Below, piece after piece: positions 1 through 8,787 of a DNA stretch of 64,000 bases. Made by a program: the position numbers and the translations under genes. The notes beneath the pieces were generated by a model. That model made no database searches and was not told the origin of the DNA. It saw only the letters and a program-made list of their open reading frames with translations. Source of the DNA: Pyxidicoccus sp. MSG2. Lineage in GTDB: Bacteria > Myxococcota > Myxococcia > Myxococcales > Myxococcaceae. The first letter of the stretch is position 1, and each line of letters begins with the position of its first letter. The stretch is from positions 5,970,001 through 6,034,000 of the forward strand of contig NZ_JAPNKC010000001.1 of NCBI RefSeq assembly GCF_026626705.1, in the 5' to 3' direction.

Positions 1-291
1 CACTGGGATGAGTTGCACGTCATTGGGAGCCAGACGGGTCAGGATGGATGCCACCCTGGCGCTGACCACGGGGATGCTGAAGGATGCATGCGAGTAGTCG
101 AGAGGCGTGCCGGGGCCTCTGACGGGGATCCGAACACGGCCGTCCGCTCGTGCCCATTCGCCCACCCGGAATTGCCATGGGTTGTCGAGCTTTCGCCCTT
201 CACGGTCGAGGGGATGGCCCAGATCCCACCGACCACGAAAGTTCATGTCATCAGACAAGTCGAAGTAACGCCTGGTCGCGGAGAAGGTCAT
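1..291 (-). CDS. Imm11-family (SitI-like) immunity protein, C-terminus cut by window edge
   Basis: The frame opens with ATG at 291-289 and stays open for 97 codons to the window edge, so the C-terminus is missing. The N-terminus reads YFDLSDDMNFRGRWDLG, followed by PLDREGRKLDNPWQF and LDYSHASFSIPV. I recognise this pattern as the Imm11 (DUF1629) immunity family found beside AHH and other toxins in myxobacteria. It starts 7 bases after the stop of the upstream AHH toxin gene on the same strand, the usual toxin-then-immunity order. The inferred role is binding and neutralising the neighbouring toxin in cells that receive it from kin. Family assignment is from motif memory; the pairing is inferred from position. 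Confidence 0.8.
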   Translation of the reverse strand, partial: MTFSATRRYFDLSDDMNFRGRWDLGHPLDREGRKLDNPWQFRVGEWARADGRVRIPVRGPGTPLDYSHASFSIPVVSARVASILTRLAPNDVQLIPV

Positions 292-298
292 GGTGACA

Positions 299-1639
299 TC
301 AGCTCTTGGTGACCAGCTTGTTGAGCTTGCTGCTCGGCATGGAGATCTCCCTGGCCAGATCCTTCAGTTCCTGAGTGAGCGCTTCAGCGCAACGCTGAAT
401 GCTGCGGCATCCCGTCGTCGCGTCATCCAGCCGCTTGTAGACCTCCTCATGGTACTCCTGCGGATGCGGTCCCTTGTGTCCCGGGATGCGGACCTTGTTC
501 GCCGGGTCGTCCAGAGACATGCCCGCACGGTCGAAGATCTCCTGGAACCTGGGTGACCACGGGCCGCCCAGGTTCGTGGACTCCCACCACTTGTTGGTGG
601 CGATGTGGTGCTCATGTCCTTCGGTGTCGACTCCTGAGGACGTCGGGCCCAGGGCCGTCGCAGCCACTGCCTCGGGGGCCAGCGCGATGGTGACGACTCC
701 GCCCGACGAAACGGCCACCGCGCCCACCTGCCCCGAGGCCGCCAGTCGGAATCCTCCCTGCTGCGCGCCCACCAGCGCTGCCTGCGCGGAGCCGGGCAGG
801 GTGGGAATCTTCGTCGCGAGGGTGTTCGCCGTACTCCCCAGCGCGGCCATGGCGAGCATGACGAAGGCCCGCGCGGCATTCTTCCCCATCACCTTGCCGT
901 ACCTTTCGCCCGCGTCCCGCACTTCGTCGAAGGTGTTTGCCGTCTTCACCTCCGCCGCCAGCACCCTCCAGCCCTGGACCAGGCTCCACACCGTGTCCCA
1001 GCCCAGGTACGCGATGAGCGCCACCGTCAGCGTCGCCGCAATGCCCTTGGACAGCAGCGGCTCGGGCACCAGCCACAGCCCGAAGTAGACGACCCCGGTG
1101 GTGACGAGCATCGTCACCAGGGCCTCCCTGTCCGTCATGTCTTCCAGCGCGTCGGCTGTCTCGTCCCACACCACTTCAAGACCGAGCCGGAAGGCCAGGG
1201 TGAGCTTGCCCTCCTCATCCAGCGTGACGCCTTCCTCCAGCAGGTGCAGGCAATCACCGGACAGCTTCTTCCGCGAGCACCACCGCCCATAGGCGCTCTC
1301 CAGCTCCGAGCCCGCCTCCGACGCTTCAGGCGCGAGAAGCCGACCCCGCTGTGGCTCCTCGACGGAGACGAGCCCAAGGTGCCCGCGCACTCGCGAAGGG
1401 CGCACCCCGAACAGCCGGAGCGCCGCGTCCCTCGGTTGCGAAGAGCGGGGCGCGGTGCGCGCCAGCGTCTGCACGGCTTCCTCGAACTCGTCGCCGTCCA
1501 GTTGCACCGGCGCCGCATCGGCGCGGGGCGCGTAGACGACGGGCCGGCCCCCACCTGTATCCAGGTGGACGACGCGCGAGGTCGCGCAGCCCGTCTCCAC
1601 CACGAGCAGCAACACCACGGCACCCCAGCGAGGCATCAT
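299..1639 (-). CDS. SitA-like polymorphic toxin lipoprotein with C-terminal AHH nuclease domain
   Basis: A 446-residue protein that begins with a hydrophobic signal ending in a lipobox-like VETGC (Cys18; the -3 Glu is unusual). Hydrophobic segments near residues 176-213 could cross a membrane. The last ~107 residues hold an AHH-type HNH-fold nuclease: HEHHIATNKWW near 342, then PGHKGPHPQEYH near 386-397, which supplies the conserved His residues. Lipoprotein N-terminus plus toxin C-terminus matches the SitA family, whose members move between kin by TraA/TraB outer-membrane exchange (known for Myxococcus xanthus). The start has GGAG 7 bases upstream; a second ATG follows immediately. The gene is paired with the Imm11-type gene downstream. 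Nuclease activity and exchange are inferred. Confidence 0.82.
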   Translation of the reverse strand: MMPRWGAVVLLLVVETGCATSRVVHLDTGGGRPVVYAPRADAAPVQLDGDEFEEAVQTLARTAPRSSQPRDAALRLFGVRPSRVRGHLGLVSVEEPQRGRLLAPEASEAGSELESAYGRWCSRKKLSGDCLHLLEEGVTLDEEGKLTLAFRLGLEVVWDETADALEDMTDREALVTMLVTTGVVYFGLWLVPEPLLSKGIAATLTVALIAYLGWDTVWSLVQGWRVLAAEVKTANTFDEVRDAGERYGKVMGKNAARAFVMLAMAALGSTANTLATKIPTLPGSAQAALVGAQQGGFRLAASGQVGAVAVSSGGVVTIALAPEAVAATALGPTSSGVDTEGHEHHIATNKWWESTNLGGPWSPRFQEIFDRAGMSLDDPANKVRIPGHKGPHPQEYHEEVYKRLDDATTGCRSIQRCAEALTQELKDLAREISMPSSKLNKLVTKS

Positions 1640-1843
1640 GTTCAGCTCCAGGTCATCGCTTCGTGTCGTGCGTGCTCGGCGCTCGGTTCGTAGTGGGTAT
1701 ATGCCACCTCGGCGCGAGCCGAGGCCTACCCGAACACGGAGGTCGCGTCGGAGCGGGTGGCCGATCCGGATGCCTCATGCTTGGAGCGGCCTGCTGGAGC
1801 CCGGCCTCGCGGCACTGCCCGCTGGTGGACGCGGCTCGCATTC

Positions 1844-3337
1844 ATGGGCTCACGTCGCACGCTGGACTCAAGGCATCCTCCGTTCGTGGTCTCTCCCGCT
1901 CCTTCACCGACCTCCGACCTGGCCGAGCGCGCCTTCACCCGCGCCTCCGGCGCCCTGCTGGTTCCGGGCAATGCCGTTCGGGTCCTCCTCGATGCCGAGG
2001 AAAACTATCCCGCGTGGCTCGAGGCCATCCGTTCCGCGCAGCGGTCCATCTTCTTCGAGAACTACATCATCGAAGAGGACGAGGTCGGCCTCGCCTTCGC
2101 GGAGGAGCTCGCGCGGCGTGCGCGCGCTGGGGTGAAGGTCCGCTTGATTCGGGACTGGATGGGCTCTCGCTCGGGCGCGTCGCGCCGGTTCTGGCGCACC
2201 CTGGAGGAAGCGGGCGTCGAGCTCCGTGTCTTCAATCCACCCAGCCTGACGAGCCCCCTGGGCTGGGTCAGTCGAGATCACCGCAAGATGATTGCCGTGG
2301 ACGGACACACGGGCTTCATCACCGGCCTCTGTGTCAGCAAGCGATGGCTGGGCGACCCCGCGCGCCGCATCGCCCCCTGGCGCGACACTGGCGTGGAGCT
2401 GCGCGGCCCCGCCGTCGCCTGGGTCGAGCGGGCCTTCAAGGAGGTCTGGGACGCCACGGGCGAACCCCTGCCCATGGATGCGCTCTCGAAGCCCGGCGCC
2501 GTCGCGCTCGCCGGAGACGTCTCCGTGCGCATCGTCGCGGGGCAGCCCTCGTCCACGGACCTGTTCCGGCTGGACCAGCTCATCGCCGCCGCGGCCCAGC
2601 GCACCCTGTGGCTCACCGATGCGTACTTCGTCGGCTTCGTCCCCTACGTCCAGGCGCTCCGCGGCGCCGCGCGGGACGGCGTCGACGTCCGGCTCCTCGT
2701 CCCATCCACCACGGACATTCCCATCGTCAGCCCCCTGTCACGCGCCGGCTACCGGCCGCTGCTGGAAGCAGGCGTGCGCGTCTTCGAGTGGAACGGCTCG
2801 ATGATTCACGCGAAGACCGCCGTCGCCGATGGCCGCTGGGCCCGCGTCGGGTCCTCCAACCTCAACGTCGCCAGCTTCATCGGCAACTACGAGCTGGACG
2901 TGGCCATCGAGGACACGTCGGCCGCCAGGTACCTGGAAGACGTCTACCTGCGAGACCTGGCGAACAGCACCGAGATTGTCCTCAGCAGCCATCGCCGCGT
3001 CCGGCCCGTCGCACCGCGAGGACCGCCGGCACCTCGGGGCTCGGGCCGTCCGCCCGTGGGCGCGGTCCGGTTCGCCAACGCCGTGGGCGCGGCGGCGGCC
3101 TCGGGCACCCAGGCGCTCGGCGCGGTGGAGGGCGGAATCGAAGTGGCCCTGGCCGGCGGCCTGCTCGCGCTGGCCGTGGTGGGCTTCCTGTGGCCGGCCG
3201 TGCTCGCGTACCCATTGGCGGTGCTGGGCGTGTGGCTCTCCCTCGCGCTGCTGCTGCGGGCGCGAAGGAACGCCCAACAACGCAAGGCCGACCGCACCGG
3301 GCCGAGCGCCGTGCAGAGCCCATCCAAGAGCGCATAG
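1844..3337 (+). CDS. Phospholipase D / cardiolipin synthase-like protein
   Basis: A 497-residue protein with two HKD motifs: HRKMIAVD starting at residue 146 and HAKTAVAD starting at 322, the paired catalytic signatures of the PLD superfamily. Bacterial members of this size are usually cardiolipin synthases or other phosphatidyltransferases. Unlike classical Cls, the hydrophobic part is at the C-terminus (about residues 440-480), suggesting a tail-anchored arrangement. The ATG at 1844 lacks a clear Shine-Dalgarno; an in-frame GTG at 1886 sits closer to where the conserved domain begins, and the frame is open to 1757. It runs divergently from the toxin pair and stands alone. The family is secure; the substrate is not known. 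Confidence 0.85.
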   Translation: MGSRRTLDSRHPPFVVSPAPSPTSDLAERAFTRASGALLVPGNAVRVLLDAEENYPAWLEAIRSAQRSIFFENYIIEEDEVGLAFAEELARRARAGVKVRLIRDWMGSRSGASRRFWRTLEEAGVELRVFNPPSLTSPLGWVSRDHRKMIAVDGHTGFITGLCVSKRWLGDPARRIAPWRDTGVELRGPAVAWVERAFKEVWDATGEPLPMDALSKPGAVALAGDVSVRIVAGQPSSTDLFRLDQLIAAAAQRTLWLTDAYFVGFVPYVQALRGAARDGVDVRLLVPSTTDIPIVSPLSRAGYRPLLEAGVRVFEWNGSMIHAKTAVADGRWARVGSSNLNVASFIGNYELDVAIEDTSAARYLEDVYLRDLANSTEIVLSSHRRVRPVAPRGPPAPRGSGRPPVGAVRFANAVGAAAASGTQALGAVEGGIEVALAGGLLALAVVGFLWPAVLAYPLAVLGVWLSLALLLRARRNAQQRKADRTGPSAVQSPSKSA

Positions 3338-3477
3338 CGCCCGCGGCCCGCCCGTCCGCCTGGCTTCCACCCCGGGTGACAGGCGCCCGTTGATCCGCCC
3401 CGGGCCCGCTGTCCGCTTCTGGGACGTCACTTTCCGCAACCGGGCACCGGACCTGGGACGCCCCCCTGCATCCCGAA

Positions 3478-3493
3478 CAAATCCAGGGATTTG
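3478..3493. repeat. 16-bp inverted repeat upstream of cluster A promoter
   Basis: CAAATCC-AG-GGATTTG: perfect 7-bp arms with a 2-bp spacer, AT-richer than its surroundings. It lies 15 bp upstream of the -24 element at 3509. This could be an operator or a regulator contact site. A weaker, gapped dyad with GACAG/CTGTC arms lies further up near 3376-3416. Binding is inferred only. Confidence 0.4.
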
Positions 3494-3508
3494 AGCGGCG
3501 AAAAGCAA

Positions 3509-3525
3509 TTGGCACGAGCCTCGCT
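3509..3525 (+). promoter_or_regulatory. Sigma-54 (-24/-12) promoter of export cluster A
   Basis: TTGGCACGAGCCTCGCT matches the sigma-54 consensus TGGCACG-N4-TTGCW with exact GG-N10-GC spacing and one mismatch in the -12 block. Predicted transcription start is near 3536, only about 2 bases before the GTG start of the adaptor gene, so the message would be nearly leaderless. The same cluster ends with an NtrC-like sigma-54 activator gene, which supports the call. Confidence 0.65.
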
Positions 3526-3537
3526 CTTAGAGAGCCC

Positions 3538-4778
3538 GTGGACATTCCCAAAGCCAAGAAGAAGACCCGCAAGCCCTGGGTCCTCGCCATCGCCGGAGCC
3601 TGCGCGCTCATCGCCGTGACAGTGGGCCTGTCCAAGCTGCGCCCCGCGGCGCCCTCGGTGGAGCGGGCCTCGGTGTGGCTGGACACGGTGAAGCGCGGCC
3701 CCATGGTCCGCCAGGTGAAGGGCGCCGGAACGCTCGTCCCCGAGTACATCCGCTGGCTCACCGCCGACACCGCCGGCCGCGTGGAGCGCATCCACGTGCG
3801 CCCCGGCGCCATGGTGAAGGCCGACACGCTCCTCATGGAGCTGTCCAACCCGGACGTGCAGCTCCAGGCGCTGGAGGCGGAGCGTCAGCTCGCCAGCGCC
3901 CAGGCGGAGCTCATCCGCATGCGCACGGAGCTGGAGACGATGCGCCTGGCCCAGGAGGCCACCGTGGCCACCATGACGGCCGAGTCCTCCGACGCCTCCC
4001 GCCGCGCCGACGCCAGCAACGCCCTCTTCCAGAAGGAGCTCATCGGTGACCTGGAGGTGAAGCAGACCACCGAGAAGGCCGGCGAGCTGACCCGCCGCCT
4101 GGACCTGGAGCGCAGGAAGCTCCAGGTGGTGGCGGTGAACATGAAGGACCAGCTCGCCGCGCAGCAGGGCCAGGTCGAGCGCTTGAAAGCGGTCGCCCAG
4201 TTCCGCCGTACACAGGTGGAGTCGATGAAAGTCGTGGCCGGGGAGGACGGGGTGCTGCAGGACCTGCCGCTGGAGCTGGGACAGTGGGTGACGCCGGGCG
4301 TGCTGCTCGCCAAGGTGGTGAAGCCCGAGCGGCTGAAGGCGGAGCTTCGCATCGCGGAGACGCAGGCGCGAGACATCCAGCCCGGCCAGAAGGCGCTGGT
4401 GGACACGCGCAACGGGGTGGTGGAGGGCACGGTGGCGCGAGTGGCGCCGGCGGCGAGCCAGGGCACGGTGCGGGTGGAGGTGTCGCTGCCCGCCGAGCTG
4501 CCCCGGGGCGCGCGGCCCGACCTCACGGTGGAGGGGACGGTGGAATTGGAGCGGCTGGGCAACGTGCTCTCCGTGGGCCGCCCCGCGGGTGCTCAGCCCA
4601 ACGGAACGATGTCCCTCTTCCGGCTGATGCCGGGGAGCGACGAGGCGATTCGCGTGCCGGTGCAGCTCGGCCGGGGCTCGGTGAATGCCGTGGAAGTGGT
4701 GCAGGGCCTCCAGGAAGGCGACCAGGTGGTGTTGTCTGACATGGCCGCGTGGGACGCGGTCGAACGGGTGAGATTGCG

Positions 4779-4782
<4 letters not shown>
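3538..4782 (+). CDS. HlyD/MacA-type periplasmic adaptor subunit of ABC exporter A
   Basis: A 414-residue membrane-fusion protein. A basic KAKKKTRK N-terminus is followed by one transmembrane helix (about residues 13-31), then a lipoyl/barrel-sandwich half, a long coiled-coil hairpin (about 95-230) and a beta-barrel/membrane-proximal region, the MacA/HlyD layout. It would bridge inner-membrane ABC permeases to the cell envelope. The start is GTG at 3538: it keeps the basic N-region and helix, and the next in-frame ATG would remove them. No good Shine-Dalgarno is present, which fits the near-leaderless transcript predicted from the promoter at 3509. Its stop overlaps the next start (ATGA). Substrate unknown. 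Confidence 0.88.
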
Positions 4783-5543
<761 letters not shown>

Positions 5544-5567
5544 TCCCCTGCTTCACGCTCCGTCCCG

Positions 5568-5590
5568 CTCCGCTCCCGCAAGGGGCGGAG
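5568..5590 (+). other. Hairpin with GCAA tetraloop between ATPase and permease genes
   Basis: CTCCGCTCCC-GCAA-GGGGCGGAG can fold into a 9-bp stem with one bulged T and a GNRA-class GCAA loop. It lies in the 100-bp gap between two co-directional genes and has no T-run, so it looks more like an mRNA stability or attenuation element than a full terminator. Function is inferred. Confidence 0.35.
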
Positions 5591-5643
5591 TCCGGGCGGC
5601 GTGTGTCCGTGCCCTTCACCCCCCGTGGTTCCAGGAACCCCGA

Positions 5644-8064
5644 ATGGAAAACTTCCTTCAAGACGTCCGCTACGCGCTGCGCACGCTGCGCAAGAGCCCT
5701 GGCTTCGCGCTGGTGGCGGTGCTCGCGCTGGCGCTGGGCATCGGTGCCAACAGCGCCGTCTTCAGCGTGGTGAACGGGGTGTTGTTGAAGGACCCGCCCT
5801 TCACCCAGCCGGAGCGGCTGGTCCACATCTGGGGCAACTTCCACGCGGCGAACCTGCAGGACATCTCCGTATCCGTGCCGGAGTACCGGGACTACGTCAC
5901 GCAGCCGAGGGCCTTCTCGAAGGTGGGGGCCTACTACGCGGATGACGCCACGCTCACCGGCGGCGACGTGCCGCAGCGGCTCAGCGTGACGTTCTCCACG
6001 GCCTCGCTCCTCCCCACGCTGGGCGTGTCGCCGGTGCTGGGCCGGGGCCTCTCCGAGGAAGAGGAGACGCCGGGCCGGGAGAAGGTGCTGGTGCTGACGC
6101 ACCGGGCGTGGCGCACGCACTTCTCGGAGGACCCGAAGGTGCTGGGCCGCACGCTGCAGCTCGACGGTGAGTCGTACACGGTGGTGGGCGTGCTGCCGCG
6201 CGGCGCGGAGTACCCGGCGGGCACGGACGTGTACGCGCCCTTCGCGCCCACGCCGCAGCAGGTGTCGGAGGAGTCGCGCGGCAACCGCTACCTCAGCGTG
6301 GTGGGGCGGCTGAAGCCCGGCAAGACGCTGGAGGCGGCGCAGGCGGACATGGTGCGGCAGGGCCGGGAGATGGAGACCACGCACGAGAAGAACTACAAGG
6401 GCGGCGGCTGGGCCATCACCGTGAAGTCGCTGAACGACGAGGTGGTGGGTGGGGTGCGCGGCACGCTGTGGTTGCTGCTGGGCGCGGTGGGCTTCGTGCT
6501 GCTGGTGGCGTGCAGCAGCGTGGCCAACCTCCTCCTCGCGAGGGCGGCGTCTCGCAGCCGCGAGGTGTCCATCCGCGCGGCGCTGGGCGCGGGCCGCCAG
6601 CGGCTGGTGGGGCAGTTCCTCGTGGAGAGCCTGGTGCTGTCGCTGGCCGGTGGTGTGCTCGGCCTGTTGCTGGCGATGTGGGGCACGGACCTGCTGCTGG
6701 CCCTGGTGGGAGACGGGCTGCCGCGCGCGGCGGAGGTGCGGCTGGACGTGTCGTCGGTGCTCTTCACCGCGGGCGTGTCGCTGCTCACGGGGTTGGTGTT
6801 CGGCCTGGTGCCGGCGCTCCAGGCGAGCCGTGCGGACCTGAACAGCACGCTGCGCGAGGGCACGCGCGGCACGGAGGGCCGCAAGGCGGGCCGGCTGCGC
6901 GCGGGGCTGGTGGTGGCGCAGGTGGCGCTGGCGCTGGTGCTACTGGTGGGCGCGGGCCTGTTCGCCAAGAGCCTCCAGGCGCTGAGCGAGGTGGAGGCGG
7001 GCTTCACGCCCGAGGGCGTGCTCACCGGGCGCGTCGCCCTGCCGCGTTCGAGCTACGGGACACCGGAGAAGTGCGAGGCCTTCGTGCGCGAGCTGCTCGC
7101 GCGCATCCAGACGCTGCCCGGCGTGGAGTCCGCGGGAGCGACGAACCTGCTGCCCCTGGGTGGCCGCAGCGACACCAGCTTCGACATCGAGGGCCGGACG
7201 CGGGCGCCGGAAGAGATGTGGCCGGCGGTGGAGAAGCGCCAGGTGAGCGCGGACTACCTGCGCACGCTGCGGGTGCGGCTCGTCGACGGGCGCATGCTGC
7301 AGGAGACGGACGGCCCGGGCGCGCCGTGGGCGGTGGTCATCAACAAGTCCTTCGCGGACTCCTACTGGCCGAGCGGCAACGCGCTGGGCCAGCGACTGAA
7401 GCTGCACCAGAAGGACGCCCAGTGGACGACGGTGGTGGGCATCGTCGATGACCTTCGCGAGTGGGGCCTGGATGCGCCCGCGAAGCCGACGGCGTACTAC
7501 TCGGCGGCGCAGCTGCCCATCTACAACGTCAACCTCGCGGTGCGCGCGAAGGCGGGCAACCCTGAGTTGCTGCGCACGGCGCTCGAGTCCGAGGTGAAGG
7601 GGCTCGACGCCAACCTGCCCCTGTTCAACGTGGCGCCGATGGTGCGGCTGGTGGACGAGTCCATCGGCTCGCGCCGGCTGTCGGCGCTCTTGATGGGGTT
7701 GTTCGCGGGCACCGCGCTGCTGCTGGCGGCGCTCGGCATCTCCGGCGTCATCGGCTACTCGGTGGCGCAGCGCACGCGGGAGATGGGCATCCGCATGGCG
7801 CTGGGCGCTGCGCGGCGGGACGTGCTGACGTTGGTGCTGGGCCAGGGCCTGAAGCTCGCGGGCCTGGGCGTGGCGGTGGGCCTGCTGCTCTCGCTGGGCC
7901 TGGCGCGGCTTCTGAACACGCTGCTGTATGGCGTGACGGCGTATGACCCCTGGACCTTCGTGGGAGTGGCCGCGCTGCTGGCGGGCGTTGCACTCTTCGC
8001 CACCTGGCTGCCCGCGCGGCGGGCCACGCGCGTGGACCCCATCATTGCCCTGCGCTCCGAGTGA
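5644..8064 (+). CDS. ABC transporter permease, duplicated MacB/FtsX (ADOP type), first copy
   Basis: An 806-residue permease built from two MacB units: an N-terminal helix (residues about 20-40) and MacB-like periplasmic core, an FtsX domain with three helices (about 275-400), then a second core and FtsX domain to the C-terminus. The opening DVRYALRTLRKSPGF and the paired ERMIGIRMALGA-like segments (here REVSIRAALGAG and REMGIRMALGAA) are typical of the duplicated-permease family called ADOP. It starts at ATG 5644 with AGGAA 6 bases upstream. A single chain carrying both halves would need only an ATPase pair and the adaptor at 3538. Likely exports a peptide, lipid or lipoprotein substrate; which one is unknown. 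Confidence 0.88.
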   Translation: MENFLQDVRYALRTLRKSPGFALVAVLALALGIGANSAVFSVVNGVLLKDPPFTQPERLVHIWGNFHAANLQDISVSVPEYRDYVTQPRAFSKVGAYYADDATLTGGDVPQRLSVTFSTASLLPTLGVSPVLGRGLSEEEETPGREKVLVLTHRAWRTHFSEDPKVLGRTLQLDGESYTVVGVLPRGAEYPAGTDVYAPFAPTPQQVSEESRGNRYLSVVGRLKPGKTLEAAQADMVRQGREMETTHEKNYKGGGWAITVKSLNDEVVGGVRGTLWLLLGAVGFVLLVACSSVANLLLARAASRSREVSIRAALGAGRQRLVGQFLVESLVLSLAGGVLGLLLAMWGTDLLLALVGDGLPRAAEVRLDVSSVLFTAGVSLLTGLVFGLVPALQASRADLNSTLREGTRGTEGRKAGRLRAGLVVAQVALALVLLVGAGLFAKSLQALSEVEAGFTPEGVLTGRVALPRSSYGTPEKCEAFVRELLARIQTLPGVESAGATNLLPLGGRSDTSFDIEGRTRAPEEMWPAVEKRQVSADYLRTLRVRLVDGRMLQETDGPGAPWAVVINKSFADSYWPSGNALGQRLKLHQKDAQWTTVVGIVDDLREWGLDAPAKPTAYYSAAQLPIYNVNLAVRAKAGNPELLRTALESEVKGLDANLPLFNVAPMVRLVDESIGSRRLSALLMGLFAGTALLLAALGISGVIGYSVAQRTREMGIRMALGAARRDVLTLVLGQGLKLAGLGVAVGLLLSLGLARLLNTLLYGVTAYDPWTFVGVAALLAGVALFATWLPARRATRVDPIIALRSE

Positions 8065-8079
8065 GCGCCCGAGAGACTC

Positions 8080-8757
8080 ATGTCCCAGCCCCTCATTTCG
8101 CTGCGTAACGTCGAGAAGTCCTACCCCCTGGCGGGCGGCCGCGCCTGGGTGCTGCGCCGCATCGACCTGGACATCCAGCCTGGCGAGTTCGTCACGCTGA
8201 TGGGCCCGTCCGGTGCGGGCAAGTCCACGCTGCTGTCCATCCTCGGCATGCTCGACGCGGAGTGGACGGGCGAGTACGTGCTGGACAACCAGGGCGTGCA
8301 CGCGATGAAGCAGAAGGAGCGCGCGGAGCTGTCGCGGCGCACCATCGGCTTCGTCTTCCAGCAGTACCACCTGTTGGACAACCTCACGGTGGCGGAGAAC
8401 CTGGAGGTGCCGCTGTCCTACCGCAACCTCAAGCGCGGCGAGCGCGAGGCGCTGGTGGGCGACATGCTGGACCGCTTCAGTCTGGTGGGGAAGAAGGACC
8501 TGTTCCCCTCGCAGCTCTCCGGTGGCCAGCAGCAGTTGGTGGGCATCGCCCGCGCGCTCATCGCCAACCCCAAGGTGCTGCTGGCGGACGAGCCCACGGG
8601 CAACCTCCACTCCGCGCAGGCCAAGCACATCATGGAGGTCTTCCAGGGCCTGAATCGGGACGGCACCACCATTGTCCAGGTGACACACTCGGACGCCAAC
8701 GCCGCGTATGGCCACCGGGTGGTGCAGCTCGCGGACGGCTGGCTGCAGAAGCCCTGA
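8080..8757 (+). CDS. ABC transporter ATPase, LolD/MacB type (exporter A, second)
   Basis: A 225-residue ATPase with Walker A GPSGAGKST, signature LSGGQQQLVGIARA and Walker B VLLADEPTGNL. The signature ends in QQQLV rather than the usual QQQRV. It lies 15 bp after the first duplicated permease and 30 bp before the second, so the whole block reads as one operon. Whether each ATPase serves only its adjoining permease cannot be told from sequence. Confidence 0.9.
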   Translation: MSQPLISLRNVEKSYPLAGGRAWVLRRIDLDIQPGEFVTLMGPSGAGKSTLLSILGMLDAEWTGEYVLDNQGVHAMKQKERAELSRRTIGFVFQQYHLLDNLTVAENLEVPLSYRNLKRGEREALVGDMLDRFSLVGKKDLFPSQLSGGQQQLVGIARALIANPKVLLADEPTGNLHSAQAKHIMEVFQGLNRDGTTIVQVTHSDANAAYGHRVVQLADGWLQKP

Positions 8758-8787
8758 GCCCCTTCGTCGTGAGCCGGGAGGCTCGTC

